Source: Clostridiales bacterium UBA7103 (GTDB taxonomy: Bacteria > Bacillota > Clostridia > Oscillospirales > Oscillospiraceae). From it: 54,554 nucleotides of DNA. Both the position numbers and the translations under genes were made by a program. Position 1 is the stretch's first letter, and the number at the start of each line of letters is the position of its first letter. Where the stretch lies: the NCBI GenBank assembly GCA_002493305.1, contig DKYJ01000046.1, positions 52,863-107,416 of the forward strand, in the 5' to 3' direction. Of this stretch, positions 1 to 8,523 are shown in pieces. The notes under the pieces were generated by a model, which ran no database searches, was not told the origin of the DNA, and was given only the letters and a program-made list of their open reading frames with translations.

Positions 1-602
1 AGATCGAGGCGGGCACCTACATGGTTGCCGCTGCGGCCACCGGTGGCGAGGTGCTGGTAAAGAATGTTATTCCCAAGCACCTTGAGTGCATCAGTGCAAA
101 GCTTAGAGAGACCGGTACCATTGTGCAGGAGTATGAGGATTCTATTCTTGTAAAGGGTGCCAGCACCCTGCGCAGGGCCAATGTCAAGACTCTGCCTTAT
201 CCCGGCTTTCCGACTGATATGCAGCCGCTCATGGGGACGCTCCTTTGCCTTGCAAACGGTACATCTGTCATAACCGAGGGCATATATGATAACCGCTATA
301 AATATATGAATGAGCTGCGCAAGATGGGCGCTGAGGTTCAGGTTGACGGGCGAATTGCTGTTATAGAGGGCGGCGCGCAGCTTACCGGGGCTCTTGTTCA
401 GGCCTGCGATTTGAGAGCAGGCGCCGCAATGGTGGTTGCCGGTATGTGCGCACGGGGAGTTACCGAGATAGAAGATGTGCACTATATTGAGCGCGGCTAT
501 GAAAACTTCGTGGGGAAGCTCCGTGCTCTTGGCGCGGATATCCACGTTGACCATACGCCGGACGATGTTGAGGGCTCAGAAAAGATAGTGGCTATTGGCT
601 GA
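1..602 (+). CDS. murA: UDP-N-acetylglucosamine 1-carboxyvinyltransferase, 3' part only
   Basis: This is the C-terminal part of MurA, which adds enolpyruvate to UDP-GlcNAc in the first committed step of peptidoglycan synthesis in the cytosol. The frame is open to the left edge of the window (IEAGTYM precedes the first ATG at 21), so the gene starts outside. Visible family motifs are YPGFPTDMQP, the substrate-loop region EGIYDNRYKYMNELRKMG, and the RAGAAMVVAG block near the end. The part holding the catalytic Cys is not in the window. A second, complete murA lies at 27424, giving the two-paralogue arrangement usual in Firmicutes. The stop overlaps the start of the next gene, suggesting co-transcription with walJ and rlmH. 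Confidence 0.95.
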   Translation, partial: IEAGTYMVAAAATGGEVLVKNVIPKHLECISAKLRETGTIVQEYEDSILVKGASTLRRANVKTLPYPGFPTDMQPLMGTLLCLANGTSVITEGIYDNRYKYMNELRKMGAEVQVDGRIAVIEGGAQLTGALVQACDLRAGAAMVVAGMCARGVTEIEDVHYIERGYENFVGKLRALGADIHVDHTPDDVEGSEKIVAIG

Positions 603-1387
603 TGAGAGTCTGTATTTTTGCAAGCGGATCCACAGGTAATTGCCTGCTTGTGGCTGACAGAAACACAAATATTTTGATCGACGCCGGAATTTCAGCCCGC
701 AGAGTTATAAGCGCTCTGACGAGGGCCGGGCTTACAGCGGATGATATCGGCGGAGTGCTCGTGACACACGAGCACTCCGATCATGTTAGGGGCCTTCCAC
801 AGCTTGTCAAAAAGCGCAGTATCCCTGTTTATGCTCCGCGCACAGTTGCGGCGCGCATGCTGGGTGCTATGCCCTCTATTGAGGATAATTTGAATATTAT
901 ACCCGTTGGAGAGAGATTCAACATCGGCGGGCTTTCTATTTCAGCCTTTCACACCATGCACGACACTGACGAGAGCGTTGGCTATGTTGTGGAGGGCAGC
1001 GGAAGCTTTGGGATCGCGACGGATACAGGCTGTATCAGTGAAGAAATTGCATCAGCTCTTGCAGGAGTGGGTACAGTTGTGATAGAATCAAATCACGATG
1101 TACAGATGCTCAAGGATGGGTCGTATCCATACTATCTAAAAAAGCGCATTTTGTCCGGAAGAGGCCATCTTTCAAATGAGGACTGCGCCCGCTTTGCGTA
1201 CAGCCTCGCCCTGAGCGGCACAGAGCAGATAGTCCTCGGCCACTTGAGCCGTGAGAACAATCGCCCTGATATTGCCCTCGCGACTGTGGGCGCCGCGCTT
1301 GAAGGGCTGTCTGTCAGTTTGTACAGTGCGCCGGAACTGGGCTTTCTTGAGCTTGAGGTTAGGAGCGGTGTGGCTTGCTCAGTATAA
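602..1387 (+). CDS. walJ: MBL-fold metallohydrolase, WalJ/YycJ family
   Basis: This 261-residue cytosolic protein has a metallo-beta-lactamase fold. The metal-binding HxHxDH motif is visible as THEHSDH near residue 57, with later His and Asp ligands (FHTMHD, ATDTG, GHLS). Length and pattern fit the WalJ/YycJ family, linked in Bacillus to the WalRK cell-wall system and to DNA repair, but no walRK genes are in the window. The substrate is unknown; the fold suggests a nuclease or phosphodiesterase. Its start overlaps the murA stop by one base and its end overlaps rlmH by 13 bases, so it is probably read in one transcript with them. Confidence 0.85.
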   Translation: MRVCIFASGSTGNCLLVADRNTNILIDAGISARRVISALTRAGLTADDIGGVLVTHEHSDHVRGLPQLVKKRSIPVYAPRTVAARMLGAMPSIEDNLNIIPVGERFNIGGLSISAFHTMHDTDESVGYVVEGSGSFGIATDTGCISEEIASALAGVGTVVIESNHDVQMLKDGSYPYYLKKRILSGRGHLSNEDCARFAYSLALSGTEQIVLGHLSRENNRPDIALATVGAALEGLSVSLYSAPELGFLELEVRSGVACSV

Positions 1388-1857
1388 AATTTATATGCGT
1401 CGGCAAAATGAAAGAGCGTTTTTATACTGATGCTTTTTCGGAATATAAAAAACGGCTGACTGCCTATTGCAGCTTTGACTGTACGGAAATCAATGAGCAG
1501 CGTCTTTCCACTGAGCCGTCAACAAGGGAAATAGATGCAGCTTTGCAGCGTGAAGGGGAGCAGATCCTGCGAAACATTCCACAGGACGCTTATGTTGTCG
1601 CAATGTGTGTGGAGGGCAGGCAGCTTCCGAGCGAAGGTATGGCTCGGCTTATCATGGAAAGAGAGAACTCCGGCAAACCCAGGCTCTGCTTTTTGATCGG
1701 CGGCTCCTTTGGCCTTGCCGAGAGCGTTAAAAACATGGCGGATCTGCGCCTTAGTATGTCAATGATGACTTTTCCCCACCACCTTGCGAGAGTTATGCTC
1801 TTAGAACAGGTGTACAGGGGCTTTAAGATAAAAGAGGGTTCAAAATACCACAAATGA
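1375..1857 (+). CDS. rlmH: 23S rRNA (pseudouridine1915-N3)-methyltransferase RlmH
   Basis: RlmH methylates pseudouridine 1915 in helix 69 of 23S rRNA, using SAM. The 160-residue length is typical. The C-terminal SPOUT knot is clear: FLIGGSFGL, then HHLARVMLLEQ, and the family's terminal KYHK. The start is a TTG at 1375 inside the end of walJ, preceded by AGGAG about nine bases upstream; the protein then begins MLSIKFICVGK, as in other RlmH proteins. walJ followed by rlmH is common in Firmicutes (established gene order). Confidence 0.93.
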   Translation: MLSIKFICVGKMKERFYTDAFSEYKKRLTAYCSFDCTEINEQRLSTEPSTREIDAALQREGEQILRNIPQDAYVVAMCVEGRQLPSEGMARLIMERENSGKPRLCFLIGGSFGLAESVKNMADLRLSMSMMTFPHHLARVMLLEQVYRGFKIKEGSKYHK

Positions 1858-1870
1858 AATGAGGGGTTAC

Positions 1871-2188
1871 ATGGGAACGAGTGACCGCTCTGATTGGGGC
1901 AGGTCTATGGACAAAGCCCTGATGGAGCGCTGGCCCAAAGATGAAAACGGGGAGCTGGAGAAGCCGGAATTTCTTTGCCGGTGTATCAGCAACGACATGA
2001 CGGATATGATCCGTATCAATATGCTGGAAGCCTATGGCATACCCTGCCTTAGCGTCTATCCGGGTGATGGCAGCTTCGGCAAGGTCTTGCTCGGAATGAG
2101 CGGCCAGGGTGTGGATATCTATGTGCCGCACAGCTTGTATTCTGACGCTGTCGCATTATGCAAGGAGGAGAATAATGAGGAATTATAA
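1871..2188 (+). CDS. DUF2007-type small protein
   Basis: A small protein of 105 residues that looks like the putative signal-transducing DUF2007 family: an N-terminal region, then the pattern FLCRCISNDMTDMIRINMLEAYGIP followed by a glycine-rich turn and a VPHSLYSDAVALCKEE end. The family resembles an ACT-like or PII-like half domain and has no settled function. An ATG at 1859 is in frame, but GAGGGG at 1861-1866 is a good ribosome site for the ATG at 1871, so that start is preferred. It overlaps the start of the phosphoglucomutase gene by 14 bases and is probably translationally coupled to it. Confidence 0.7.
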   Translation: MGTSDRSDWGRSMDKALMERWPKDENGELEKPEFLCRCISNDMTDMIRINMLEAYGIPCLSVYPGDGSFGKVLLGMSGQGVDIYVPHSLYSDAVALCKEENNEEL

Positions 2189-3902
2189 GGAAGAGTATCA
2201 GCGCTGGCTTGACAGCCCCGCGCTGAGTGAACAGGAATGGGCAGAGCTCAACGCTATTGCCGAGGACGAAACTGAGATAGAAAACCGCTTTTACGCACCA
2301 TTGGAGTTCGGCACGGCGGGCCTTCGCGGGACGATGAAGCTTGGCCTGCACAACATGAACGTTCATATTATCCGCCATGCTACTCAGGCCTTTGCCGATG
2401 TTATCAACGCAGAGGGGCCGGAGGCGGCAAGGAAAGGCATAGCTATTGCCCACGACTGCCGCATCAACAGCAAGCTTTTCGCGAAGGAAGCCGCTTGTGT
2501 TATGGCGGCAAACGGCATACATGTGCGCCTGTTTGAGGATCTGCGCCCCACACCAGAGCTGAGCTTTGCTGTCATTCATTATGGAACTGCCGCAGGCCTT
2601 AACATCACGGCGAGCCACAACCCCAAGGAGTATAACGGGTACAAGGTTTATTGGTCTGACGGAGCTCAGCTCCCTCCCCAGAAGGCGGAGGCTATTGCCA
2701 AGCGCATGGAAGAGATAGATATCTTCACCGGATTTAAGACCTGCGACTATGACGAAGCTGTCAGCAATGGTGGTATAGAAATTCTCGGCCAGGAGACTGA
2801 CGAGCTTTTCCTTGAGAAGGTTCTCGCTCAGGCTATTGATAAGGAGGCTGTCAAGGCTGCCGCCGAAAACTTCAAGATAGTCTTCACGCCTTTCCACGGC
2901 TGCGGGTATAAGCTCGTTCCTGAGGCCCTGCGCCGTCTGGGCATTAAGCACATTTACCCCGTTGAGGAGCAGATGGTCATTGACGGCAATTTCCCCACTG
3001 TGGAAAGTCCCAACCCTGAAAATCCCGAGGGCTTCTATCTGGCAGTCGATCTTGCACGCAAAGTAGGCAGTGACCTTATCATCGGCACTGACCCCGACTC
3101 TGACCGCATCGGCACCATGGTTCGCCGCGGCGATGAATATGTGACCATTACCGGCAACCAGATGGGTGTTCTGCTGCTTGACTATGTTATCAACGCAAAA
3201 AAAAGTACGGGCACCATGCCCAAAAATCCCGGCGCCCTGTCCAGCATAGTTTCCACCAGCATGGCAAGAACTGTGTGCGAAGCAAACGGCGTTCATTTTG
3301 AGGACACCTTTACTGGCTTCAAGTTCATGGCCGAGCGCGTCGCTCACTGGGAGAGTGAGAAGAGCTTTAGCTATATCTTCGCTTTTGAGGAGAGCTACGG
3401 CTATATGATGGGCGACTATGTGCGCGATAAGGACGCTGTGACTGCCGCGATGATGGTGGCGGAGATGGCCGCCCATTACAGTCTCAAGGGCATGACCCTG
3501 CTTGATGCACTGAATGCCCTGTATGAGAAGTACGGTTGGTTCAGTGAAAAGACTCTGAACCTCGTTATGCCAGGGCTTGACGGCCTGCAGAAGATGAAGG
3601 CCATCATGGCTGACCTGCGCAATAACCCGCCTGAGGATATAAACGGCGAGAAAGTCATTCGACAGAGAGATTATCAGGATGGCAGCATCTTTGTTTATGG
3701 CCTGGGCAAGGTGGATAAGACGCCGATCGCCGGCTCCAACGTTCTGTATTTTGAGCTTGCCGACGGCAGCAGCTTCATTGTCCGTCCCTCCGGTACCGAG
3801 CCGAAGATAAAAATCTATCTGCTCGTTCGCGGCAGCAGCAAGGCCGATTGTGAAGAGCGCATTGCCAGATACACAGTTTACGCCGAGTCTCTGAAAAAAT
3901 GA
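2175..3902 (+). CDS. pgcA: phosphoglucomutase / phospho-sugar mutase, PgcA type
   Basis: This 575-residue alpha-D-phosphohexomutase interconverts glucose 1-phosphate and glucose 6-phosphate (possibly mannose phosphates too). All four family signatures are present: GTAGLRG near residue 50, the phosphoserine loop ASHNP, the metal loop GTDPDSDR, the sugar-binding FEESYGY region, and the phosphate-binding RPSGTEPK near the end. Length matches Bacillus PgcA, not the shorter GlmM. The open frame extends to 2109, but AAGGAGG at 2162-2168 points to the ATG at 2175. Its last codon overlaps the first chromate transporter gene (ATGA). Substrate preference cannot be told from sequence alone. Confidence 0.92.
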   Translation: MRNYKEEYQRWLDSPALSEQEWAELNAIAEDETEIENRFYAPLEFGTAGLRGTMKLGLHNMNVHIIRHATQAFADVINAEGPEAARKGIAIAHDCRINSKLFAKEAACVMAANGIHVRLFEDLRPTPELSFAVIHYGTAAGLNITASHNPKEYNGYKVYWSDGAQLPPQKAEAIAKRMEEIDIFTGFKTCDYDEAVSNGGIEILGQETDELFLEKVLAQAIDKEAVKAAAENFKIVFTPFHGCGYKLVPEALRRLGIKHIYPVEEQMVIDGNFPTVESPNPENPEGFYLAVDLARKVGSDLIIGTDPDSDRIGTMVRRGDEYVTITGNQMGVLLLDYVINAKKSTGTMPKNPGALSSIVSTSMARTVCEANGVHFEDTFTGFKFMAERVAHWESEKSFSYIFAFEESYGYMMGDYVRDKDAVTAAMMVAEMAAHYSLKGMTLLDALNALYEKYGWFSEKTLNLVMPGLDGLQKMKAIMADLRNNPPEDINGEKVIRQRDYQDGSIFVYGLGKVDKTPIAGSNVLYFELADGSSFIVRPSGTEPKIKIYLLVRGSSKADCEERIARYTVYAESLKK

Positions 3903-4441
3903 AATTGCTTCTTGAATTGTTCACTGCTTTTGCCCGGGTCGGTGTGATGACCTTTGGCGGCGGGTACGCCATGATCCCGATCCTCGAACGGGAGATCGTC
4001 ACCAAACGGGCATGGGCCAGCAACGAGGAGCTAATGGATTATTATGCCGTGGGTCAATGTACCCCCGGCATAATAGCCGTTAATACCGCCACATTTGTGG
4101 GCGCAAAGCTCGCGGGCGTGGCCGGAGCTGTCGTTGCTACGGCGGGGATAGTCTTTCCCTCTCTGGTGATAATTTGCGTTATTGCCGGGATACTGACCAA
4201 TTTTGCGGATATCCCCGCCGTGAAAAGCGCTTTCGCGGGGATAAGAGTCTGCGTCTGCGTGCTTATCTTTAACGCGGTCACAAAGCTCTGGAAGGGCTCT
4301 ATAACCGATAAAGGGGCGCTCGCTCTGTGCCTTCTTGTCTTTGTGCTGTCTGTTTTTCTTGATGTTTCGCCTGTGGTATTTGTCGTTTTCTGCGCCTTGG
4401 CCGGCATACTTCTTACAAAGTTGGGGGTGCGTGGGAAATGA
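3899..4441 (+). CDS. chrA: chromate transporter, single-domain subunit A
   Basis: A 180-residue membrane protein of the short-chain CHR family. The CHR-domain signatures are present: FARVGVMTFGGGYAMIP near the start and QCTPGIIAVNTATF around residue 58, with about five hydrophobic segments. Short CHR proteins work in pairs, each with one domain of opposite topology, and the partner follows directly with a 4-base ATGA overlap. The family name comes from chromate efflux; many clostridial members probably carry other oxyanions, so the substrate is open. Confidence 0.88.
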   Translation: MKLLLELFTAFARVGVMTFGGGYAMIPILEREIVTKRAWASNEELMDYYAVGQCTPGIIAVNTATFVGAKLAGVAGAVVATAGIVFPSLVIICVIAGILTNFADIPAVKSAFAGIRVCVCVLIFNAVTKLWKGSITDKGALALCLLVFVLSVFLDVSPVVFVVFCALAGILLTKLGVRGK

Positions 4442-5013
4442 TATATCTGCGTCTGTTTTTTGAGTTTTTCAAGACGGGGCTATTCTCCGTCGGCGGCGGA
4501 ATGGCCACGCTTCCGTTCCTTTACAGTATGTCCGATTCCACGGGCTGGTTTACCCATGCCCAGCTTGCAGATATGATCGCCGTTTCCGAGTCTACGCCGG
4601 GGCCGATAGGCGTCAATATGGCGACATATGTGGGCTTTTCAACGGCGGGAATACCCGGCGCGTTGGTTGCTACTCTGGGCCTTGTCACGCCCTCGGTCAT
4701 TGTCATCCTTATAATTGCTAAAATCCTTGCCACCTTTCGACAGAATAAGTATGTAGACGCCGCGTTTTACGGCCTGCGTCCCTGCTCACTGGGCCTTATC
4801 GCTGCGGCGGGCCTGCTGGTGGTGAAGATAGCGCTGTTCGATTTTGACCTTTTCACCCAGAGCGGCAATTTTGCTGATTTATTCAACTTTAAGGCCCTTA
4901 TTCTCGCGGCGGTGCTTATTATTCTGACAAGGTTTGTTAAGCAGACCAAAAAGCTCCATCCGGTTGTGTTTATTCTCGGCTCCGCAATAGCGGGGGTCAT
5001 GTTCACGTTTTAA
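4438..5013 (+). CDS. chrA: chromate transporter, single-domain subunit B
   Basis: The second half of the short CHR pair, 191 residues. It repeats the domain signatures: FFKTGLFSVGGGMATLPF at the N-terminus and ESTPGPIGVNMATYVGF around residue 52, then four or five hydrophobic helices. It overlaps the first subunit by four bases, so the two are almost certainly made together in equal amounts. Its stop codon overlaps the stop codon of the convergent ylbJ gene by two bases, leaving no room for a terminator between them. Substrate is inferred only from the family. Confidence 0.88.
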   Translation: MIYLRLFFEFFKTGLFSVGGGMATLPFLYSMSDSTGWFTHAQLADMIAVSESTPGPIGVNMATYVGFSTAGIPGALVATLGLVTPSVIVILIIAKILATFRQNKYVDAAFYGLRPCSLGLIAAAGLLVVKIALFDFDLFTQSGNFADLFNFKALILAAVLIILTRFVKQTKKLHPVVFILGSAIAGVMFTF

Positions 5014-5966
5014 AAGAACACAGCTCCGAGAATATAACCCAGCACAGCTCCTGTTGCCGCGCTCATAAGCCGCCCTCTGAAATGGGGGGCGGTTTTTATG
5101 TCCGCGTCCGCCAGCACTGCGGCAGTCTGAAAGTGGACGGATATACCGCCCCAGCCAAGAATCGCGGCGGCGAGTCCCAGATTAAGCGGAGTTGCCGAGA
5201 GCCCCTGCATAGCGCCAACGGCGCTGCCCAATTCCAACACTCCGGTAAGTGCCGCGCGTATAAAGTGCAGCTCAAGGCCAGAACGGGCGGCAATGGCACC
5301 TGCAAGGCCGGAAAACAGCCCCCATGCATCCAGAAGTCCGGTGAGCACAGTAAAACACACAACAAAACCGCAGACATTCAGCGTTGATATCACGCTCTGC
5401 CGGACAGCCTCCGGCAGAGCCGTTTTTATGCTCTCATGGGTTTCAACAGTACACGAAACGCCGGAAACAGCCTCTTTGGGGCGCAGCAGTACCCCGGTAA
5501 TGAGCGCGGAAAGAATATGTATAATATACAACAGCAGCCCAACGCCTGCCGAGTGAAAGACGCCTGCACCGACAGCGCCCACAATGAAAGCGGGGCCGGA
5601 GTTGTTGCAAAAGGCCAGCAGGCGTGAAGCCTCCTCAGGGCTTACTTGCCCACGTTCAAGCATATCCGCGATATAGGATGCGCCCATGGGGTAGCCGCCG
5701 GTTATGCCAATAAAAAAGGCAGAAGCTCCAGGGCCAGAAACCCTGAAAAGCCGTGATGCGGGCACAGACAAAAGCTCACCAAGCAGCGAAGGCAGCCCCA
5801 GCCTGTTGAGAAGTCCACTCAACACGAAAAACGGAAAAAGAGACGGCATAATAAGCTCAAGACAGAGCGTCAATGCGTTCCGGCAGCAGCATATTACATT
5901 CTCCGTGCTCATCAAAAGCGCGGCCAACGCGCACAGCGCCGCAAAAATAGAAAGCTTGTTTTTCAT
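5010..5966 (-). CDS. ylbJ: sporulation integral membrane protein YlbJ
   Basis: A 318-residue polytopic membrane protein with the nucleoside-recognition (Gate) domain. The typical YlbJ pattern is seen: a hydrophobic N-terminus, LIMPSLFPFFVLSGLL, the TGGYPMGA motif near residue 90, and LLAFCNNSGPAFIVG. In Bacillus, ylbJ is a sigma-E gene active in the mother cell and needed for heat-resistant spores. Its ribosome site reads GGACAGGGGGTG, an exact mirror of the site of the divergent yqfC; both lie in one palindrome. The gene runs head to tail against chrA, with stop codons overlapping. Confidence 0.88.
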   Translation of the reverse strand: MKNKLSIFAALCALAALLMSTENVICCCRNALTLCLELIMPSLFPFFVLSGLLNRLGLPSLLGELLSVPASRLFRVSGPGASAFFIGITGGYPMGASYIADMLERGQVSPEEASRLLAFCNNSGPAFIVGAVGAGVFHSAGVGLLLYIIHILSALITGVLLRPKEAVSGVSCTVETHESIKTALPEAVRQSVISTLNVCGFVVCFTVLTGLLDAWGLFSGLAGAIAARSGLELHFIRAALTGVLELGSAVGAMQGLSATPLNLGLAAAILGWGGISVHFQTAAVLADADIKTAPHFRGRLMSAATGAVLGYILGAVFF

Positions 5967-5971
5967 AGGCG

Positions 5972-6031
5972 CACCCCCTGTCCATGTATCAAACTATGTC
6001 CCGGAGCATAGATTTATACGGACAGGGGGTG
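5972..6031. promoter_or_regulatory. 60-bp palindromic divergent promoter, sigma-E-like
   Basis: The spacer between ylbJ and yqfC is a near-perfect inverted repeat: 12-bp arms CACCCCCTGTCC / GGACAGGGGGTG outside, then GTATCAAACTATG against CATAGATTTATAC inside, around an 8-base centre (TCCCGGAG). On each strand this places a sigma-E-like -10 (CATAGATT at 6007-6014 plus; CATAGTTT on minus, 5991-5998) 13 bases after a weaker -35 (GTATCAAA at 5986-5993; GTATAAAT on minus, 6012-6019). Predicted starts fall just before each Shine-Dalgarno. The sigma assignment is inferred from the function of both genes and the Bacillus consensus. Confidence 0.6.
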
Positions 6032-6037
6032 GCCGAA

Positions 6038-6310
6038 TTGAAAAAACTGCGTGATATTGCCGATGATCTGGCAGAAAAGCTGGAGCTGCCCTCGGAGGCT
6101 CTGGGTGCGGCGGCAAAGCTGAGCATAACCGGCGGGCGGAGGGCGCTGATAGAAAATCACAAGGGGATCCTGGAATACGGCAGGGAGCGGATCGTTGTAG
6201 GTACGGAGAAGGGCAGAATAGTCGTCTCCGGGCAGGAGCTGCTGCTCACAGCCATGAATAAGAGTGAGCTTTTGATAACCGGAAAAATATGCATGGCGGA
6301 GTGGGAATGA
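6038..6310 (+). CDS. yqfC: sporulation protein YqfC (YabP/YqfC family)
   Basis: A 90-residue protein of the YabP/YqfC family. The family core is seen: a short helical N-terminus, then LSITGGRRALIENHKGILEYGRERIVV with the conserved IENHKG, and a beta-rich end. In Bacillus yqfC and yqfD are sigma-E genes expressed in the mother cell. An in-frame ATG at 5984 lies inside the palindromic promoter with no ribosome site. AGGGGGTG at 6024-6031 fits the TTG at 6038, so that start is chosen. It overlaps yqfD by four bases. Confidence 0.8.
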   Translation: MKKLRDIADDLAEKLELPSEALGAAAKLSITGGRRALIENHKGILEYGRERIVVGTEKGRIVVSGQELLLTAMNKSELLITGKICMAEWE

Positions 6311-7500
6311 TGAAGAAATTTACAGAGCAAATACGGGGCGCAGTGCGGATTGAGCTCTGCGGAGCGCTGCCTGAATCCGTCCTGAATACCTGCGCCGTAA
6401 ACGGCGTTATGCTGTGGGAATTGGAATGTGTGGATGAATGTACCGTCAGGGCGACAGTGTACGAAGATCAGCTTAAACAGCTGCGCTTGATAGCGGAGAA
6501 AACCATGTGTGAAATGACGGTCATATCGATGCGCGGAGGCAGCCGGAGCAGGAAGCTTGTAAAGCGGCGGCTGTGGCTGCTTATTAGCGCGGGGCTTGTA
6601 GGTTTTCTGCTGTGCGTGTCCTCACTTTTCATTTGGGAAATTGATATCCGAGGCTGTGGCAGACTTAACGAGGGGCAGGTGCTGCGGGCGTTGGCCGACT
6701 GCGGCGTTGAGCCGGGCTGCTTCTGGCCCGGAATGTCAGCCGATCTTGTTCGCAGCAAAATGCTGACGCTATTGCCGGAACTGAGCTGGATGACGGTAAA
6801 CGTCAGCGGATCAAGGGCTGTTGTGCTGGTCTGTGAGAGAGCGGAAAAGCCGGAAATCTTTGACGAGAGTCTCCCGCGGAATATTGTGGCCGGGAAAACG
6901 GGCATAATCTCAAGAGTGGCGGTTCAAAGCGGCAAAGCCCTTGTCAGCCGCGGTCAGGCGGTCATAGAGGGAGAAATACTTGTGAGTGGCCGTGTGGAGA
7001 GCATAACGAATCCGCCCCGGTTTGTCTGCGCCCGGGGTCAAATCATGGCCGATACTTATTATGAAATTTGCGCTGCCTGCCCGGAGCAATTGCCGATAAA
7101 AGGGGAACAGGGAGGGACGAGAAAGAAATTCGCCCTGAAAATCGGCCAAAATCGGATAAATTTATATTTTGGCAGTGGAAAGGATATTGACGGCTGTGAT
7201 AAAATCATAAAAGAGTATAATCTGGGTATAGAGGGTCTTTTTGCCACACCAGTCAGCATCGTTGTAGAAGAGCTTGTTTCAAGAGAAGAGAGCACCGAAA
7301 TTTTCAGCGATGAGGCCGGTATGAAAGAGCGGCTTTATGAGTATCTGGCCGCTTCCATCGACGGAGAAATAATTTCCTGTGGATACTCGGTCTGTCGCGA
7401 GAGCGGGGTGCTGTATGTTACAATGAGTGCCCACTGCTTTGAGGACATCGCACAAATTTCTGAGATAACACAGTACGACGGCGAAAACCTGCCGTCCTGA
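6307..7500 (+). CDS. yqfD: sporulation protein YqfD
   Basis: A 397-residue protein with one clear membrane helix (about residues 87-107, LWLLISAGLVGFLLCVSSLF). This is followed by WEIDIRGCGRLNEGQVLRAL, a FtsQ/POTRA-like element, and a long soluble beta-rich domain, as in YqfD. It is required for efficient sporulation in Bacillus; the mechanism is unknown. Its start is taken as ATG 6307, overlapping the yqfC stop (ATGA) after a GGAGTGGGA ribosome site. The directly following phoH starts 14 bases after its stop, so the sporulation genes may also read into the phoH-era block. Confidence 0.87.
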   Translation: MMKKFTEQIRGAVRIELCGALPESVLNTCAVNGVMLWELECVDECTVRATVYEDQLKQLRLIAEKTMCEMTVISMRGGSRSRKLVKRRLWLLISAGLVGFLLCVSSLFIWEIDIRGCGRLNEGQVLRALADCGVEPGCFWPGMSADLVRSKMLTLLPELSWMTVNVSGSRAVVLVCERAEKPEIFDESLPRNIVAGKTGIISRVAVQSGKALVSRGQAVIEGEILVSGRVESITNPPRFVCARGQIMADTYYEICAACPEQLPIKGEQGGTRKKFALKIGQNRINLYFGSGKDIDGCDKIIKEYNLGIEGLFATPVSIVVEELVSREESTEIFSDEAGMKERLYEYLAASIDGEIISCGYSVCRESGVLYVTMSAHCFEDIAQISEITQYDGENLPS

Positions 7501-7514
7501 AAGGATATGCACCA

Positions 7515-8522
7515 ATGATAGAGAAAACCATTGAAGTTGAGCGCATGGAGCATGTGATAAGCGTTTTTGGCTCCTTTGACCAAAACCTGCGAATTATAGA
7601 AACAGAGCTGGGCGTAAAGGTCATGGATCGGGACAATATGCTCCACATCTGCGGCGACGAGGAAAAGGTAATGTTGGCAGAGAAGGCTATCAGTGCTCTG
7701 CTTGGCCTTGCTGCCAAGGGTGAGAATATTGACGCTCAGAATGTGCGGTATATATTAAAGCTCGTGGCTGAAGGAAAAGAGACAAAGCTGAATGAGCTTG
7801 CCGGGGATGTTGTGTGTATAACCGCAAAGGGAAAGCCCATAAAGCCGAAAACCCTTGGCCAAAAGACTTATTGTGACGCGATAACCAATAACACGATCAC
7901 TCTTGGTATAGGCCCCGCCGGCACGGGTAAGACCTATCTTGCGGTGGCTCAGGCGGTGGCGGCATTCCGCGCGGAGGAGGTCAACCGCATCATTCTTACC
8001 CGCCCCGCGGTAGAAGCGGGCGAGCGGCTGGGCTTTTTGCCAGGTGACCTTCAGAGCAAGGTCGACCCATACCTGCGCCCCCTGTATGACGCGCTTTTTG
8101 ATATGCTGGGGCCGGATACCTATCAGAAATATCTGGAGCGTGGTAATATCGAGGTCGCTCCCCTTGCATACATGCGCGGCAGGACGCTGGACGACAGCTT
8201 TATAATTCTGGACGAGGCACAAAACACCTCGCGCGAGCAGATGAAGATGTTCCTGACCCGCATCGGCTTTGGTTCAAAGGTCGTTATCACCGGTGATATC
8301 ACCCAGATAGACCTGCCAGAGGACAAGACCAGCGGTTTGAAGATCGCTATGAAGGTGCTCAGGGGTATCGAGGATATTGCGATATGCGAGCTTACAGGCT
8401 CTGATGTGGTGCGGCACAGGCTGGTACAGAAAATAATCGAGGCCTACGAGGATTTTGATAAGAAGAATCAACCCAAGGATACAAAAAAGCCGGCTCAGAG
8501 GCGGGGTAAAAAAGGAGAATAA
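7515..8522 (+). CDS. phoH: PhoH-like ATPase
   Basis: This 335-residue cytosolic P-loop protein of the PhoH/YbeZ family is thought to act with YbeY in RNA processing. It has an N-terminal KH-like region (about residues 15-65) and a Walker A GPAGTGKT at 133-140. Then come LTRPAVEAGERLGFLPGDL, the Walker B-like ILDEAQN, and a C-terminal basic tail. Placement directly before ybeY and era is the standard Firmicute order. The last 70 bases contain an alternative upstream frame for ybeY, but the real ybeY start lies two bases after this stop. Confidence 0.93.
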   Translation: MIEKTIEVERMEHVISVFGSFDQNLRIIETELGVKVMDRDNMLHICGDEEKVMLAEKAISALLGLAAKGENIDAQNVRYILKLVAEGKETKLNELAGDVVCITAKGKPIKPKTLGQKTYCDAITNNTITLGIGPAGTGKTYLAVAQAVAAFRAEEVNRIILTRPAVEAGERLGFLPGDLQSKVDPYLRPLYDALFDMLGPDTYQKYLERGNIEVAPLAYMRGRTLDDSFIILDEAQNTSREQMKMFLTRIGFGSKVVITGDITQIDLPEDKTSGLKIAMKVLRGIEDIAICELTGSDVVRHRLVQKIIEAYEDFDKKNQPKDTKKPAQRRGKKGE

Positions 8523-8523
8523 T

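Noticed and set aside
2049..3476. 475-codon open frame on the minus strand
   Set aside because: It is antisense to the phosphoglucomutase gene, whose full set of family motifs is on the plus strand. The minus reading has no family pattern.
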